64,000 bases of DNA from Nitrososphaeria archaeon (GCA_029775855.1 JARVJZ010000003.1:62001-126000); one strand, 5' to 3'. Shown: positions 51,389-59,777, counted from the stretch's first letter. The notes: generated from the sequence alone by a model not told the origin. Numbers and translations: made by a program.

Positions 51389-51857
51389 GTAGAGACGTTT
51401 TCTTTAGCCTAAAGGTTTTTCTCTTTACCTCATTAACCACATCCAACTCAACACAATCGCACACAATCTCCCCCACCACATAAAAATGGCTGACGAAACA
51501 TGAAGCGCATCTCTAGGCTTAAGACCATATTTTCTACCAACTCCTGAGCCTTTACGACCACTGAGTGATTAACGTCAAAAAATTCCTCATCGAGATTAGA
51601 CTCATACCAGCCCTAACCGCATACTGTAAACCAACCAACTTCAATACAACCCAGACAACCTCAGACAAAATACTCTTCTTAACATCCGCACCCTCATGAC
51701 GCTTTGCTTTCTTAGGAATAACATCCATCAACTCATCCACCGAAGTTCAACGGCTACAACCCCTTAGAACCTACTTTCACTCTCAGCCTCATAACATTCC
51801 TTGTATAACCTCGGAGTATTACCAGAATAGCATATCTACAAACATAGATACAACTTG
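51389..51857. other. Intergenic stretch with relic frames
   Basis: 469 bases between the type IIG gene and tRNA-Ala. It contains short minus-strand frames at 51552-51740 and 51754-51792 that read like parts of a protein broken by stops, and otherwise plain A/C-rich sequence. Confidence 0.5.
51552..51792 (-). pseudogene. Broken small gene, possibly AbrB-like
   Basis: Frame 51754-51792 reads MRLRVKVGSKGL-stop, and the next frame (51552-51740) contains DVIPKKAKRHEGADVKKS and 40 more residues. AbrB-type antitoxins begin with this kind of VKVGxKG followed by VIPKxIRE, so this may be a decayed copy with frameshifts. The match is short; family assignment is speculative. Confidence 0.25.
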
Positions 51858-51947
51858 TGGACCGGGGGGGATTTGAACCCCCGACCTTCCGAGCTCTCGG
51901 CTCTAGGCTTGCAAGTCGGATATTCTACCAGACTGAACTACCGGCCC
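51858..51947 (-). tRNA. tRNA-Ala (TGC anticodon) with a 16-base intron
   Basis: Acceptor GGGCCGG/CCGGTCC with the G3-U70 wobble that identifies alanine tRNAs; T8, A9; D-stem GTTC/GAAT; anticodon stem TCCGA/TCGGA with loop CTTGCAA; T-stem GGGGG/CCCCC with loop TTCAAAT; discriminator A; no CCA. After position 37, 16 extra bases (about 51894-51909) interrupt the anticodon arm at the canonical 37/38 site. Splicing would need the archaeal endonuclease and RtcB. Confidence 0.93.
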
Positions 51948-52037
51948 TCTAAAATAAGGGTCTGCTTAAGCGGGTTTCTTAATCTTATCGCTTCAACCTA
52001 ATTAGGTTTATAGGTTGTGTATCCATAGCGGTGTGCG

Positions 52038-52793
52038 GTGATTAGTTTGAATAAAAAGGATACTAAGAGAGTTGTGAAAGAAGGTTATGCACGCATAGCA
52101 AAGGAGCAAAGTTGCTGCTCGTTTGCATGCTGCCAATCTAATGGTGTAGAATATAGTAATGATGACCTACGCTTACTTCCCGCTAGCGTCTTCAGTTTAG
52201 GCTGCGGCAGCCCTCTTGTTTATGCATCGTTAAGAAAAGGTGAAACTGTTTTAGATTTAGGTTCAGGAAGCGGCTTAGAGTGCTTTCTAGCTTCAACAAG
52301 GGTCGGAGAATCCGGAAGAGTTATCGGTGTAGACATGGTTCCTGAGATGATTAAGGTTGCAAAGACCAATGCTGAAAAAGGCGGGTATAAAAATGTCGAG
52401 TTCATACTAGGCGATATAGAAAACTTACCTTTATCAGAATGTTCAATAGATGCGGTGATATCAAACTGTGTAATAAACCTAGCACCTAACAAGAGAAGAG
52501 TCTTTGAAGAAATCTACAGAGTCTTGAACAGTAGTGGGAGGCTAGTCATCTCCGATATAGTGCTTTTAAGCGAACTTCCACCCAGCGTAAAAGAGCGTGA
52601 AGACTTCTATATAGGATGCGTTTCAGGCGCAATGTTGAAAGATGACTACATTAATCTAATTAAGCAATCGGGTTTCAAAGATGTGGAAACAGTCGCCGAA
52701 ACCACATTTCCACTAGAGCAATTATCAGCGAACACAGCAGAAAAACTAGTTAAGATCGCTAGCGTAACTCTGCAAGCACTTAAACCACAGTAG
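52038..52793 (+). CDS. arsM: Arsenite S-adenosylmethionine methyltransferase
   Basis: 251 residues, GTG start behind a TATA-like AGGTTTATAGG. The Rossmann methylase core has VLDLGSGSGLECFLAS and DMVPEMIKVAK. ArsM-type cysteines are present: QSCCSFACC near residue 26, SNCVINLAP and YIGCVSGA. It methylates arsenite to volatile or excreted forms, an arsenic-detoxification step. Lies next to tRNA-Ala, separate from the island. Confidence 0.9.
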   Translation: MISLNKKDTKRVVKEGYARIAKEQSCCSFACCQSNGVEYSNDDLRLLPASVFSLGCGSPLVYASLRKGETVLDLGSGSGLECFLASTRVGESGRVIGVDMVPEMIKVAKTNAEKGGYKNVEFILGDIENLPLSECSIDAVISNCVINLAPNKRRVFEEIYRVLNSSGRLVISDIVLLSELPPSVKEREDFYIGCVSGAMLKDDYINLIKQSGFKDVETVAETTFPLEQLSANTAEKLVKIASVTLQALKPQ

Positions 52794-52829
52794 AGCTCCT
52801 AGCTTAAACGGCCCAGCAGAGCAGTCTCT

Positions 52830-53612
52830 TTATCTCCCTTTGAACTCCGGCTTCCTCTTCTCCAAGAATGCTCTTGCACCCTCTTTTTGATCTTCGGTCG
52901 AAAAGCAGTAAATGAAGAGTTCACTCTCATAATCTAACCCAGAGGCAAGGTCTGTTTCAAAGGATTTGTTGACCGCCTGCTTCGCTAATCTAAGTATAAG
53001 CGGGCTCTTCGACATAATCAGCCCAAGAATTTCGTTGAGCACTTCATCAAGCTTATCTCTTGGCACCACTCTGTTCACTAAACCAAGCCTATAAGCTTCC
53101 TGAGCATCTATCATCTGACCAAGATAGATCATCTCCTTCGCCTTCCTAATGCCAACAGCCCTTGGTAGGCGCTGGGTCCCACCAACACCTGGTATCAACC
53201 CAACGTTAATCTCGGTCTGACCGAATTTAGCATCCTCTGAAGCAACTATCATGTCACAGGAAAGTGCTAGCTCAAGTCCTCCACCAAATGCATACCCCTT
53301 GACCACAGCGATTACGGGTTTGCTGAGCGTCTCTATTGTTCTAGCAACTTGTTTAGCCAGCTTAACATATCTTCTAGCCTCTTTTGGCGTCATGTCTCGA
53401 AATATTCTGAGGTCTGCACCAGCTGAGAACGCTTTATCACCGGCGCCGGTCAGAACCACTGCTCTAACTTCTTCATCAGCATCAGCATCAAGCAGAGCTG
53501 TCAACATTTCTTTCCTTGTTTCTATATCCAGCGCATTCATGACTTGGGGTCTGTTTATCGTTATCCACGCTACACCATTCTTTTTCTCATACAGTATGTT
53601 TAGTAGCTGCAT
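52830..53612 (-). CDS. Enoyl-CoA hydratase/isomerase (crotonase) family
   Basis: 260 residues. VAWITINRPQVMNALDIETR, GAGDKAFSAGADLRIF and AVVKGYAFGGGLELALSCDMIVASEDAKFGQTEINVGLIPGVGGTQRLPR carry the oxyanion loops and the two Glu (around residues 111 and 131) of hydratases. In thaumarchaea a relative serves as 3-hydroxypropionyl-CoA dehydratase/crotonyl-CoA hydratase, but the pathway cannot be told here. Followed by the hypothetical gene at 53.6 kb on the same strand (it is downstream of that gene). Confidence 0.9.
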   Translation of the reverse strand: MQLLNILYEKKNGVAWITINRPQVMNALDIETRKEMLTALLDADADEEVRAVVLTGAGDKAFSAGADLRIFRDMTPKEARRYVKLAKQVARTIETLSKPVIAVVKGYAFGGGLELALSCDMIVASEDAKFGQTEINVGLIPGVGGTQRLPRAVGIRKAKEMIYLGQMIDAQEAYRLGLVNRVVPRDKLDEVLNEILGLIMSKSPLILRLAKQAVNKSFETDLASGLDYESELFIYCFSTEDQKEGARAFLEKRKPEFKGR

Positions 53613-53643
53613 GGGTTCTTCTTCTCTTTTCTGCTATTTATGT

Positions 53644-54084
53644 TTAGATTTCTTCGGTTTCTTCCTTCTTTTCTTTTTTTGTTTGTTTCAACCCTTCTTT
53701 TAAGCCAGCTAAGGTTTCAGCATACTCTTTTGATATCGCGCCGCTAGCTATCAAGCTTGCAACTGAGTTCGCTGAGGCTTCGCCCGTTATCTTGCCTATT
53801 GTGCCTCTGAGCTGCCTCCATTTTAACCTCGAGTTACCACTTTTGGAGATATAGATTATTCCGAGAACATCCCTTGCGTTTATGAATGTTACATCTCTAA
53901 TCTTCTTTAGCGTAACTTTATCCGCTGCTTCTACATATATAGCGCCTCTGTCGCCCTCTTTTTCTGGAAAGACCTCTTTATCCCTTAAGTAGCTTTCCGG
54001 TATGAATGAGCGGCAGGTGTTGTTGATGAGAAATCGTCGGAAGCTCTCTAGTGTCGCGGTTGTCTCTATGTAAACCAAGCGCAT
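53644..54084 (-). CDS. Hypothetical archaeal protein
   Basis: 146 residues. MRLVYIETTATLESFRRFLINNTCR starts the protein, then EVFPEKEGDRGAIYVEAADKV and RQLRGTIGKITGEASANSVASLIASGAISKEY; the tail is a charged KKEKKEETEEI helix. No family recognised. It lies 31 bases upstream of the crotonase gene on the same strand; divergent from the mevalonate operon. Confidence 0.65.
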   Translation of the reverse strand: MRLVYIETTATLESFRRFLINNTCRSFIPESYLRDKEVFPEKEGDRGAIYVEAADKVTLKKIRDVTFINARDVLGIIYISKSGNSRLKWRQLRGTIGKITGEASANSVASLIASGAISKEYAETLAGLKEGLKQTKKEKKEETEEI

Positions 54085-54137
54085 TCACCTTGGTAGAGCA
54101 GTATATTTACCTCCTTTTTTTAGGGTTAGCCTAGTGG

Positions 54138-54146
54138 TAATATATA
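54138..54146 (+). promoter_or_regulatory. TATA box of the mevalonate operon leader
   Basis: TAATATATA is centred 25 bases before G54167, where the structured leader begins. That spacing is the canonical archaeal distance, so transcription should start at the first base of stem P1 and the message would have a leader of about 104 bases. Confidence 0.55.
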
Positions 54147-54166
54147 GGTGTGTATATATGTTACTC

Positions 54167-54254
54167 GGGCGGACTGTGAAGACTCTAGCCCTACTGAAAG
54201 GTGAAGAGGATAGGCCTAATATGGCGCCCCTCAGCTTGAGTGCTGAGTTCGCCC
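54167..54254 (+). ncRNA. Structured leader RNA, candidate riboswitch or small RNA
   Basis: An 88-base element folds as a three-way junction. P1: GGGCGGA (54167-54173) pairs with TTCGCCC (54248-54254), seven pairs with one G-U. P2: AGCCCTA (54187-54193) pairs with TAGGCCT (54211-54217) with one mismatch. P3: CTCAGC (54230-54235) pairs with GCTGAG (54242-54247), stacked on P1. The heptamer GTGAAGA occurs twice (54176-54182 and 54201-54207), in box-C-like positions with CTGA nearby, though the layout does not match a canonical C/D RNA. It is not a tRNA: the D and T arms do not fit. It lies just before the UbiD-like gene. Confidence 0.5.
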
Positions 54255-54257
54255 AAA

Positions 54258-54270
54258 GATGTGATACATC
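54258..54270 (+). promoter_or_regulatory. Hairpin touching the start codon
   Basis: GATGT-GAT-ACATC forms a five-pair hairpin that ends one base before the TTG at 54271. It could mask or position the start codon and may act with the preceding RNA element. Confidence 0.45.
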
Positions 54271-55542
54271 TTGAGTCTAAGAAGTTACCTTCAGCAGACA
54301 GAAGTTGAAGTTGTGCACAAAGAGTTATCCCCCGATTTAGAGATAGCGGATTACCTGAGAAAGTGTAAGAAACCTGTTTTGTTTAAAAGAATCAAGGGTC
54401 ATGAAGAATTCAGTGTAGCAGGAAACCTTCTGAGCTCAAGGAATACTCTAGCCTCGCTTCTAGGCGTAGATGTTAAAGGCTTAGTTAAGCATCTGGCATG
54501 CATGTTATCCTCACCTTCAAAATATAGGTTAGTGGATGATGCTTCGTGGCTTGAAAAACAACAAACTAAACCAGACTTAGCCTCAAAGCTCCCCTTAACG
54601 ACTTTTTACAAGCGCTATCCAAGGAAATACACCTCTGCAACCGTGGTCTTTGCAAAAGACCCTGAAACTGGGAGGCAGAATGCTTCAATACACCGCTTAA
54701 TGCATCTCAAAGGCAACAGATTTGTGGTCAGACTTGTACCTCGAGACCTATTCTCTTTCTACCAGAAGAATAAAGAGCACGGCGTTGACACAGAAGTTGT
54801 AGTCACTTGCGGTCTTCACCCTCTTATCTGCCTAGCTGCAGCAACCTCCTATCCAGCCCTAGATGAATTAGAATTCGCAAACACTCTACTAAACGGCAAA
54901 TTAGAATGCTACAATCTCGATGGATTTAACGTGCCAAAAGATGCGGAAGTTGTTATGAAAGGAAGAATCCTTCACTCAGAGGAAGCGGATGAAGGACCGT
55001 TTGTAGACCTTACAGGCACTTGGGACACAATAAGAAAGCAGCCTATACTTGAAGTCGAAACACTCTACCATAGAAAAGAGCCCATATGGCAAGTCATTCT
55101 GCCAGGAGGTAGTGAGCATCGCCTACTTATGGGTGTGCCACAAGAGCCGCGAATATTCACGGTGGTGCAGAATGCTGTTAACTCTGTGCAGAGTGTTGTG
55201 CTCACGGAAGGAGGCTGTGGCTGGCTGCATGCTGTTGTTTCTATTAAGAAGAGGGTTGAGGGTGATGGGAAGAATGCCGGTCTAGCTGCCCTTGCAGCTC
55301 ATCCAAGCTTAAAGAGGGTTATTGTAGTTGATGATGACATCAACATCTATGATCCTTTGGATGTTGAGTGGGCATTGGCTACTAGGTTTCAGCCGGATAA
55401 GGGACTTGTAGTTATAAGTGGTGCTCGCGGCTCCTCCCTTGATCCATCGAGTCAGAAAACTGGAGTAACCTCTAAGTGGCTAATAGATGCAACACTACCC
55501 TTAGACGCCAATAGAGAACACTTTACCAAGATCGAAGAGTAG
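54271..55542 (+). CDS. UbiD-family decarboxylase, probable anhydromevalonate phosphate decarboxylase
   Basis: 423 residues, TTG start (stops at 54244 and 54262 exclude earlier ones). UbiD features: ATVVFAKDPETGRQNASIHRLMHLKGNRFVVRL, EFEPG-like acidic patch replaced by ATSYPALDELEFANTLL, and MKGRILHSEEADEGPFVDLTGTWDT. Archaeal UbiD proteins in an operon with aconitase X subunits decarboxylate trans-anhydromevalonate phosphate to isopentenyl phosphate and need prenyl-FMN. It is the first gene of the operon and is preceded by the structured leader. Confidence 0.88.
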   Translation: MSLRSYLQQTEVEVVHKELSPDLEIADYLRKCKKPVLFKRIKGHEEFSVAGNLLSSRNTLASLLGVDVKGLVKHLACMLSSPSKYRLVDDASWLEKQQTKPDLASKLPLTTFYKRYPRKYTSATVVFAKDPETGRQNASIHRLMHLKGNRFVVRLVPRDLFSFYQKNKEHGVDTEVVVTCGLHPLICLAAATSYPALDELEFANTLLNGKLECYNLDGFNVPKDAEVVMKGRILHSEEADEGPFVDLTGTWDTIRKQPILEVETLYHRKEPIWQVILPGGSEHRLLMGVPQEPRIFTVVQNAVNSVQSVVLTEGGCGWLHAVVSIKKRVEGDGKNAGLAALAAHPSLKRVIVVDDDINIYDPLDVEWALATRFQPDKGLVVISGARGSSLDPSSQKTGVTSKWLIDATLPLDANREHFTKIEE

Positions 55543-56757
55543 GTGAATATAAACATGTATCTAACGAAGAAGCAAGAAGCTATACTCAGAGGAGAAGAAG
55601 GCTGGGCGAAGAAGAAGTGCCTCGAAATCTTAGTAGGTTTAGGTGAAATATACGGTGCAGACCACCTCATACCTATCACCTCAACTCAAATCTCTGGCGT
55701 AAGCTACAAAACCTTAGGTGAATACGGTCTTCAATGGGTGGAGTCTCTTGCACCCGCTAAAGCAGCTGTGCCGAGCACGTTGAATCCCGCTGGGATGGAT
55801 TTATCTCTTTGGTCAGAGATGGGTATACCTGAGGATTTTGCTGAAAAGCAGATGCGTGTAATAAGAGCTTATGAAAGTTTGGGCATAACTCCGCTCTGCA
55901 GCTGCACCCCTTATCTATCTGGTATGGCACCTAGGTTCGGGGAGCACGTCGCTTGGTCTGAGTCTTCAGCGGTCTGCTATATCAACTCGTATCTAGGTGC
56001 CCGAACAAATAGAGAAGGTGGTCCTTCGGCACTGGCTTCAGCGCTAACAGGATATACAGCGAATTACGGTCTTCATTTAGATGAGAATAGGAAGCCTAAT
56101 GTAGTGGTTGAGGTCGGAGCGAAGTTAAGTGGGTTAAGCGACTATAGCGCATTAGGATACTACTTAGGTAAGATTTTACAGCAAGGAGTACCGTATTTGA
56201 AAGGTCTAACCTTTTTTGGCTCAGACGAAGCTAAGGCTCTTTCAGCGGCGGCTGCTGCATCTGGGGGCATAGCGCTTTTCCACGCAGAAGGGTTTACGCC
56301 CGAGGCTCGAAGCGACTTGAGCGGGTTAGAGCGTCTTCATGTAGACGATGTTGTTCTCAAAGGTGTTTATGGAGAGTTATCTACTGTAAGTTCCGGGGAA
56401 GTAGACCTCGTTGCTATAGGTTGCCCACACACATCCATCAATGAGCTAAGAGCTGCTGCTGCTCTTGTTAAGGGTAAAAAAGTTGCGCCCTCAACCAAAC
56501 TTTGGCTCTTTACTTCTCTAACAACTAAGGCTCTTGCTGAAAGATTAGGCATTATAAGTAAGATAGAGGAGGCTGGTGGTAAAGTGTATACCGACTGCTG
56601 CATGATAGTAGCGCCGCTTGAGCGAATGGGTTTCAAAAGAATAGTTGTGAACTCAGCAAAAGCAGCTCTCTACGCTCCTACAGCTTCAAAAGTTGATGTA
56701 GTATTTACAACGCTTGAAGACTGTATAGATATAGCGTTGAAAGGTAGAGTGAGTTAA
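55543..56757 (+). CDS. Phosphomevalonate dehydratase large subunit (aconitase X)
   Basis: 404 residues. LTKKQEAILRGEEGWAKKKCLEIL is the aconitase X start; ADHLIPITSTQISGVSYKTLGEYG and CSCTPYLSGMAPRFGEHVAWSESSA follow; DCCMIVAPLERMGFKRIVVNSAKAALYAP near the C-terminus carries cysteines for the Fe-S cluster. GTG start directly at the stop of the decarboxylase gene. With the DUF126 subunit it dehydrates 5-phosphomevalonate to anhydromevalonate phosphate in the archaeal mevalonate pathway. Confidence 0.93.
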   Translation: MNINMYLTKKQEAILRGEEGWAKKKCLEILVGLGEIYGADHLIPITSTQISGVSYKTLGEYGLQWVESLAPAKAAVPSTLNPAGMDLSLWSEMGIPEDFAEKQMRVIRAYESLGITPLCSCTPYLSGMAPRFGEHVAWSESSAVCYINSYLGARTNREGGPSALASALTGYTANYGLHLDENRKPNVVVEVGAKLSGLSDYSALGYYLGKILQQGVPYLKGLTFFGSDEAKALSAAAAASGGIALFHAEGFTPEARSDLSGLERLHVDDVVLKGVYGELSTVSSGEVDLVAIGCPHTSINELRAAAALVKGKKVAPSTKLWLFTSLTTKALAERLGIISKIEEAGGKVYTDCCMIVAPLERMGFKRIVVNSAKAALYAPTASKVDVVFTTLEDCIDIALKGRVS

Positions 56758-56760
56758 AGG

Positions 56761-57153
56761 TTGAAGATTATTAAGTGTAGAAGGATATCTTCGGGTAGGG
56801 CTGAAGGATTATCACTCTACTCCCCAGCACCAATAAGCTTCTTCGGAACAATAGACCCAGAAACAAGTGTAGTTGTTGAAAGAGGGCACCCACTATACGG
56901 ACAGCAAATCGCAGGTAAAATACTCATATATCCAACTGGAAGAGGATCTACAGTCGGCTCCTATATACTCTATGGTCTAAGCAGAAGAGGATTAGCACCC
57001 AAAGCAATCATAATGAAGGAAGCCGAACCTATCGTCGCTGTTGGCGCCATTATCTCAGATATCCCACTCGTAGATAAACCACAATCCTACGACTTTACAA
57101 GTGGAATGAAGATGGTTGTCGATGCAGATAAAGGTGAGATTATACTTTTATAG
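56761..57153 (+). CDS. Phosphomevalonate dehydratase small subunit (DUF126)
   Basis: 130 residues, TTG start three bases after the large-subunit stop. SSGRAEGLSLYSPAPISFFGTIDPETSVVVERGHPLYGQQIAGKILIYPTGRGSTVGSYILYGLSRR is the aconitase X small-subunit pattern, including the GRGSTVGSY loop near residue 60. Forms a heterodimer with the large subunit. Its 3' end overlaps the convergent tes-like gene by 14 bases. Confidence 0.93.
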   Translation: MKIIKCRRISSGRAEGLSLYSPAPISFFGTIDPETSVVVERGHPLYGQQIAGKILIYPTGRGSTVGSYILYGLSRRGLAPKAIIMKEAEPIVAVGAIISDIPLVDKPQSYDFTSGMKMVVDADKGEIILL

Positions 57154-58648
57154 GCTGCTTTATTGTAGGTTCCGGCGCAAGAGTTTTAGCGAACTTCCTC
57201 TCAATCTCTTGTCTATGCAGTGTATTCATGGTGCAGAAGGGTATGATCCTCCCATCAGGAACAGCATAGTGTATACCGCATCTCTGAACCCTCTCTAAGT
57301 CAAAATTGTAGCCGTCCATAAAGTGCATTGAGCTAACCATAATTACTCTACGCATAAGCTGGCCAAGTGCACTGTAGCTACCTTCCTTTATGACCCCTGA
57401 AAGTAGTGAGCTAAGAACCCTCATCTTAAGGTGTCTAAGGGATGTTATCATCTTCATTTTCGCTCTAGTCTTCTTACCCGCTAAAGCAAGTTTAGCCACA
57501 TCTTCCATCTCAGCCATAAACGCATCCACATCAGCATAACGAGTTATAGGAAGAAGCTTACCGTCCTCGACGAAAACGAAGGTTGCCATGCCACAGTGCT
57601 CGTGCATCGTAAACTCTGGATACACCTTACCCTTAAGCGCAGCCATAGCCCTAGCGAAAGGCACAACAGTTGGAACGGGATAAAAGTCGTCTCGAGTTAT
57701 CTGCCCTTCAGTCTGCTCCTCCACCAGCCTCATGAAGTCCGTAATCGTAATCCTATATTCTCTTAGCTTCTGCCTATCTATCCTCCCAGTTATCGATACT
57801 GGCTGGACATTTACACATCGTATGATATCAAAATTTTCCGCTGCAAACTTAATTATGTCACCGAGTTGATCATCATTCACACCTCTAACCAAAGTTACTA
57901 CAAGCACTGTACTCTTATGTCCAACATTACGCAGATTCTCTAACGCCTTCAACTTGGTCTGGAGTAGATCGACACCTCGTGTTGTAAGATAGGTTTCACT
58001 TTTCACACCGTCAAACTGGAGATAAAAGGTGTTTACACCAGCGTCAGCAAGTTCCTTAGCATACTCTAAACTGTTTGCAATCCTTATCCCGTTTGTGTTC
58101 ACCTCAACATGAGAGATGCCAGCTTCATGCGCCTTCTTAACGAATTCTGGAAGGTCTTCGCGGAGAGTAGGTTCACCACCAGAGAACTGTAGAGCTTTTG
58201 TGCTGACTGGTTTATTCGCTGCAAGGTTATCTATCATAGCGAATATTTCCTCTTTTGACGGTTCGTATAGGTACCCCGCTGCCGCAGCGTTAGCGAAGCA
58301 TATGGGGCACCTAAGATTACATCTGTTCGTGACATCTATTATGCCAAGTATAGTGTAAGATTTGTGGTTTGGGCATAACCCGCAGTCGTAAGGGCATCCT
58401 TTATCCGCTTTAGTTCTTGGGTTTTCAACACCGACGCCGTCTCTCCTAAACTTCTGAACCCTCATATATTGCTCATAGTCACTCCAGTAGATGTCCTCAT
58501 AGCTACCATGCTCTGAGCAGCTCTTCCTAATCACCACCTTCCCATTAGAACGGTAGATAGATGCATTAACTACCTTGTAGCAGATGGGGCATATACTCTT
58601 TGTCTCCTTTAACAACATCAACGCAACCACTTCTCCCCCTAAACTCAT
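57140..58648 (-). CDS. tes: Tetraether synthase-like radical SAM enzyme
   Basis: 502 residues. The N-terminus has Cys clusters at residues 20-23 (CPIC) and 44, then GCPYDCGLCPNHKS (residues 84-97), then the radical SAM motif CNLRCPICFANA (C110, C114, C117), and LQFSGGEPTLREDLPEFV. The layout matches MJ0619/Tes, a multi-cluster enzyme that joins two phytanyl chains to make GDGT membrane-spanning lipids. It overlaps the end of the mevalonate operon, so isoprenoid making and lipid finishing genes adjoin. Some paralogues do other C-C bond chemistry, so the activity is inferred. Confidence 0.82.
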   Translation of the reverse strand: MSLGGEVVALMLLKETKSICPICYKVVNASIYRSNGKVVIRKSCSEHGSYEDIYWSDYEQYMRVQKFRRDGVGVENPRTKADKGCPYDCGLCPNHKSYTILGIIDVTNRCNLRCPICFANAAAAGYLYEPSKEEIFAMIDNLAANKPVSTKALQFSGGEPTLREDLPEFVKKAHEAGISHVEVNTNGIRIANSLEYAKELADAGVNTFYLQFDGVKSETYLTTRGVDLLQTKLKALENLRNVGHKSTVLVVTLVRGVNDDQLGDIIKFAAENFDIIRCVNVQPVSITGRIDRQKLREYRITITDFMRLVEEQTEGQITRDDFYPVPTVVPFARAMAALKGKVYPEFTMHEHCGMATFVFVEDGKLLPITRYADVDAFMAEMEDVAKLALAGKKTRAKMKMITSLRHLKMRVLSSLLSGVIKEGSYSALGQLMRRVIMVSSMHFMDGYNFDLERVQRCGIHYAVPDGRIIPFCTMNTLHRQEIERKFAKTLAPEPTIKQPIKV

Positions 58649-58693
58649 AATTAAATTCTATCTCTATTCTACACTTTTCACCTTAGGAAAGTT

Positions 58694-59686
58694 CTATAAA
58701 CCCAAGCTCTGCGATTTAACTAACACCTCAAGCTCCTGATCTACGCACGCGCTCTGCACCCCAAACCTTCTTATGCAATCCAAGCATCTCTCTGGGTCGC
58801 ATAAAGTAGTGCTTAGATACTTCTCTCCACCATCTGGTAAGATCGCTAAGATTACACCAGAATCCAGCTCCTCAGCCTTCTTCAACGCAGCATAAAATAT
58901 AGCACCAGAACTTGGGCCGCAGAAGATTCCCTCTTTAAGTGTTAGAAGTCTAGCTGTGTCCTCAGCTTCTTGTAGAGTGACGACGATCTTTTCATCAATT
59001 AGCGCTGGGTTCCAGATCCGCGGCACATACTGCACTTCAAGGTTCTTTAAACCTTGAATAGGTGTATTTTTATGGGGTTCTACCCCTATTATCTTCAGTT
59101 TAGGGTTCTTCTCCTTTAACTTCTTAGAGACACCCATCAGAGTGCCTGTTGTCCCCATACCTGCAACGATATGTGTAAGTCTATCTCCAAAGTCTCTCCA
59201 AATCTCTTCAGCAGTGGTTTCATAGTGTGCTCTCACATTATTGGTGTTAGCGAATTGATTCGGCATAAAATACTTCTCGGGATTTTTTGAAACTATCTGC
59301 CTCGCAAGATCTTCAGCACCATCCATACCTTTAGCGCCAGGTGATAGTATGATCCTTGCGCCATACGCCAATAGGATCTTCCTTCTCTCTAAACTCATAG
59401 TTTCAGGCATAACTAGAGCGAGCTTGTAACCTTTAACAGCACAGACTAGCGCTAAACCTATTCCAGTGTTTCCGCTTGTTGGCTCTATTACGATCTTGTC
59501 TTTCGTCAATACTCCTTCTTTTTCAGCAGCCTCTATCATATAGAGGGCTATTCTGTCTTTTATTGAGCCGGCTGGGTTAAACTTCTCAAGCTTTACATAG
59601 ATTTCCACGCTATCCTTCGGTCGTAGGTTATTGATTCTTACTACTGGAGTGTTGCCGATGAGTTCAAGGATATTGCTGTAGATCAT
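58694..59686 (-). CDS. cysK: Cysteine synthase
   Basis: 330 residues. PLP lysine in NPAGSIKDRIALYMI; EPTSGNTGIGLALVCAVKGYK, HYETTAEEIWRDF, VAGMGTTGTLMGVSKKLKEKN and FCGPSSGAIFYAAL are textbook O-acetylserine sulfhydrylase motifs. An extra C-terminal segment has CDPERCLDCIRRFGVQSACVDQ, a four-Cys tail that may bind metal. A different paralogue lies at 42.7 kb next to tusA. It is on the same strand as tes, 45 bases upstream of nothing else on that strand. Confidence 0.9.
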   Translation of the reverse strand: MIYSNILELIGNTPVVRINNLRPKDSVEIYVKLEKFNPAGSIKDRIALYMIEAAEKEGVLTKDKIVIEPTSGNTGIGLALVCAVKGYKLALVMPETMSLERRKILLAYGARIILSPGAKGMDGAEDLARQIVSKNPEKYFMPNQFANTNNVRAHYETTAEEIWRDFGDRLTHIVAGMGTTGTLMGVSKKLKEKNPKLKIIGVEPHKNTPIQGLKNLEVQYVPRIWNPALIDEKIVVTLQEAEDTARLLTLKEGIFCGPSSGAIFYAALKKAEELDSGVILAILPDGGEKYLSTTLCDPERCLDCIRRFGVQSACVDQELEVLVKSQSLGL

Positions 59687-59777
59687 CCCTAGGCATCCCT
59701 CTAATTATATCGGTGATATAATCTATTCTACTTTAGAATTCAGCAAGAATATAAACTAAGACAACATTAGGATAACC

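Noticed and set aside
50993-51412. Plus-strand frame opposite the 5' end of the type IIG gene
   Set aside because: Same compositional cause; opposite the nuclease domain and without a start signal.
54167-54254. tRNA reading of the leader element
   Set aside because: The end stem looks like a tRNA acceptor and the length fits a long-arm tRNA, but there is no TTCRA T-loop, no D-arm and no anticodon arm.
54167-54254. Canonical C/D box small RNA
   Set aside because: GTGAAGA and CTGA occur in order once, but the second half has 35 bases before the final CTGA instead of about 12, and the C box deviates from RTGATGA.
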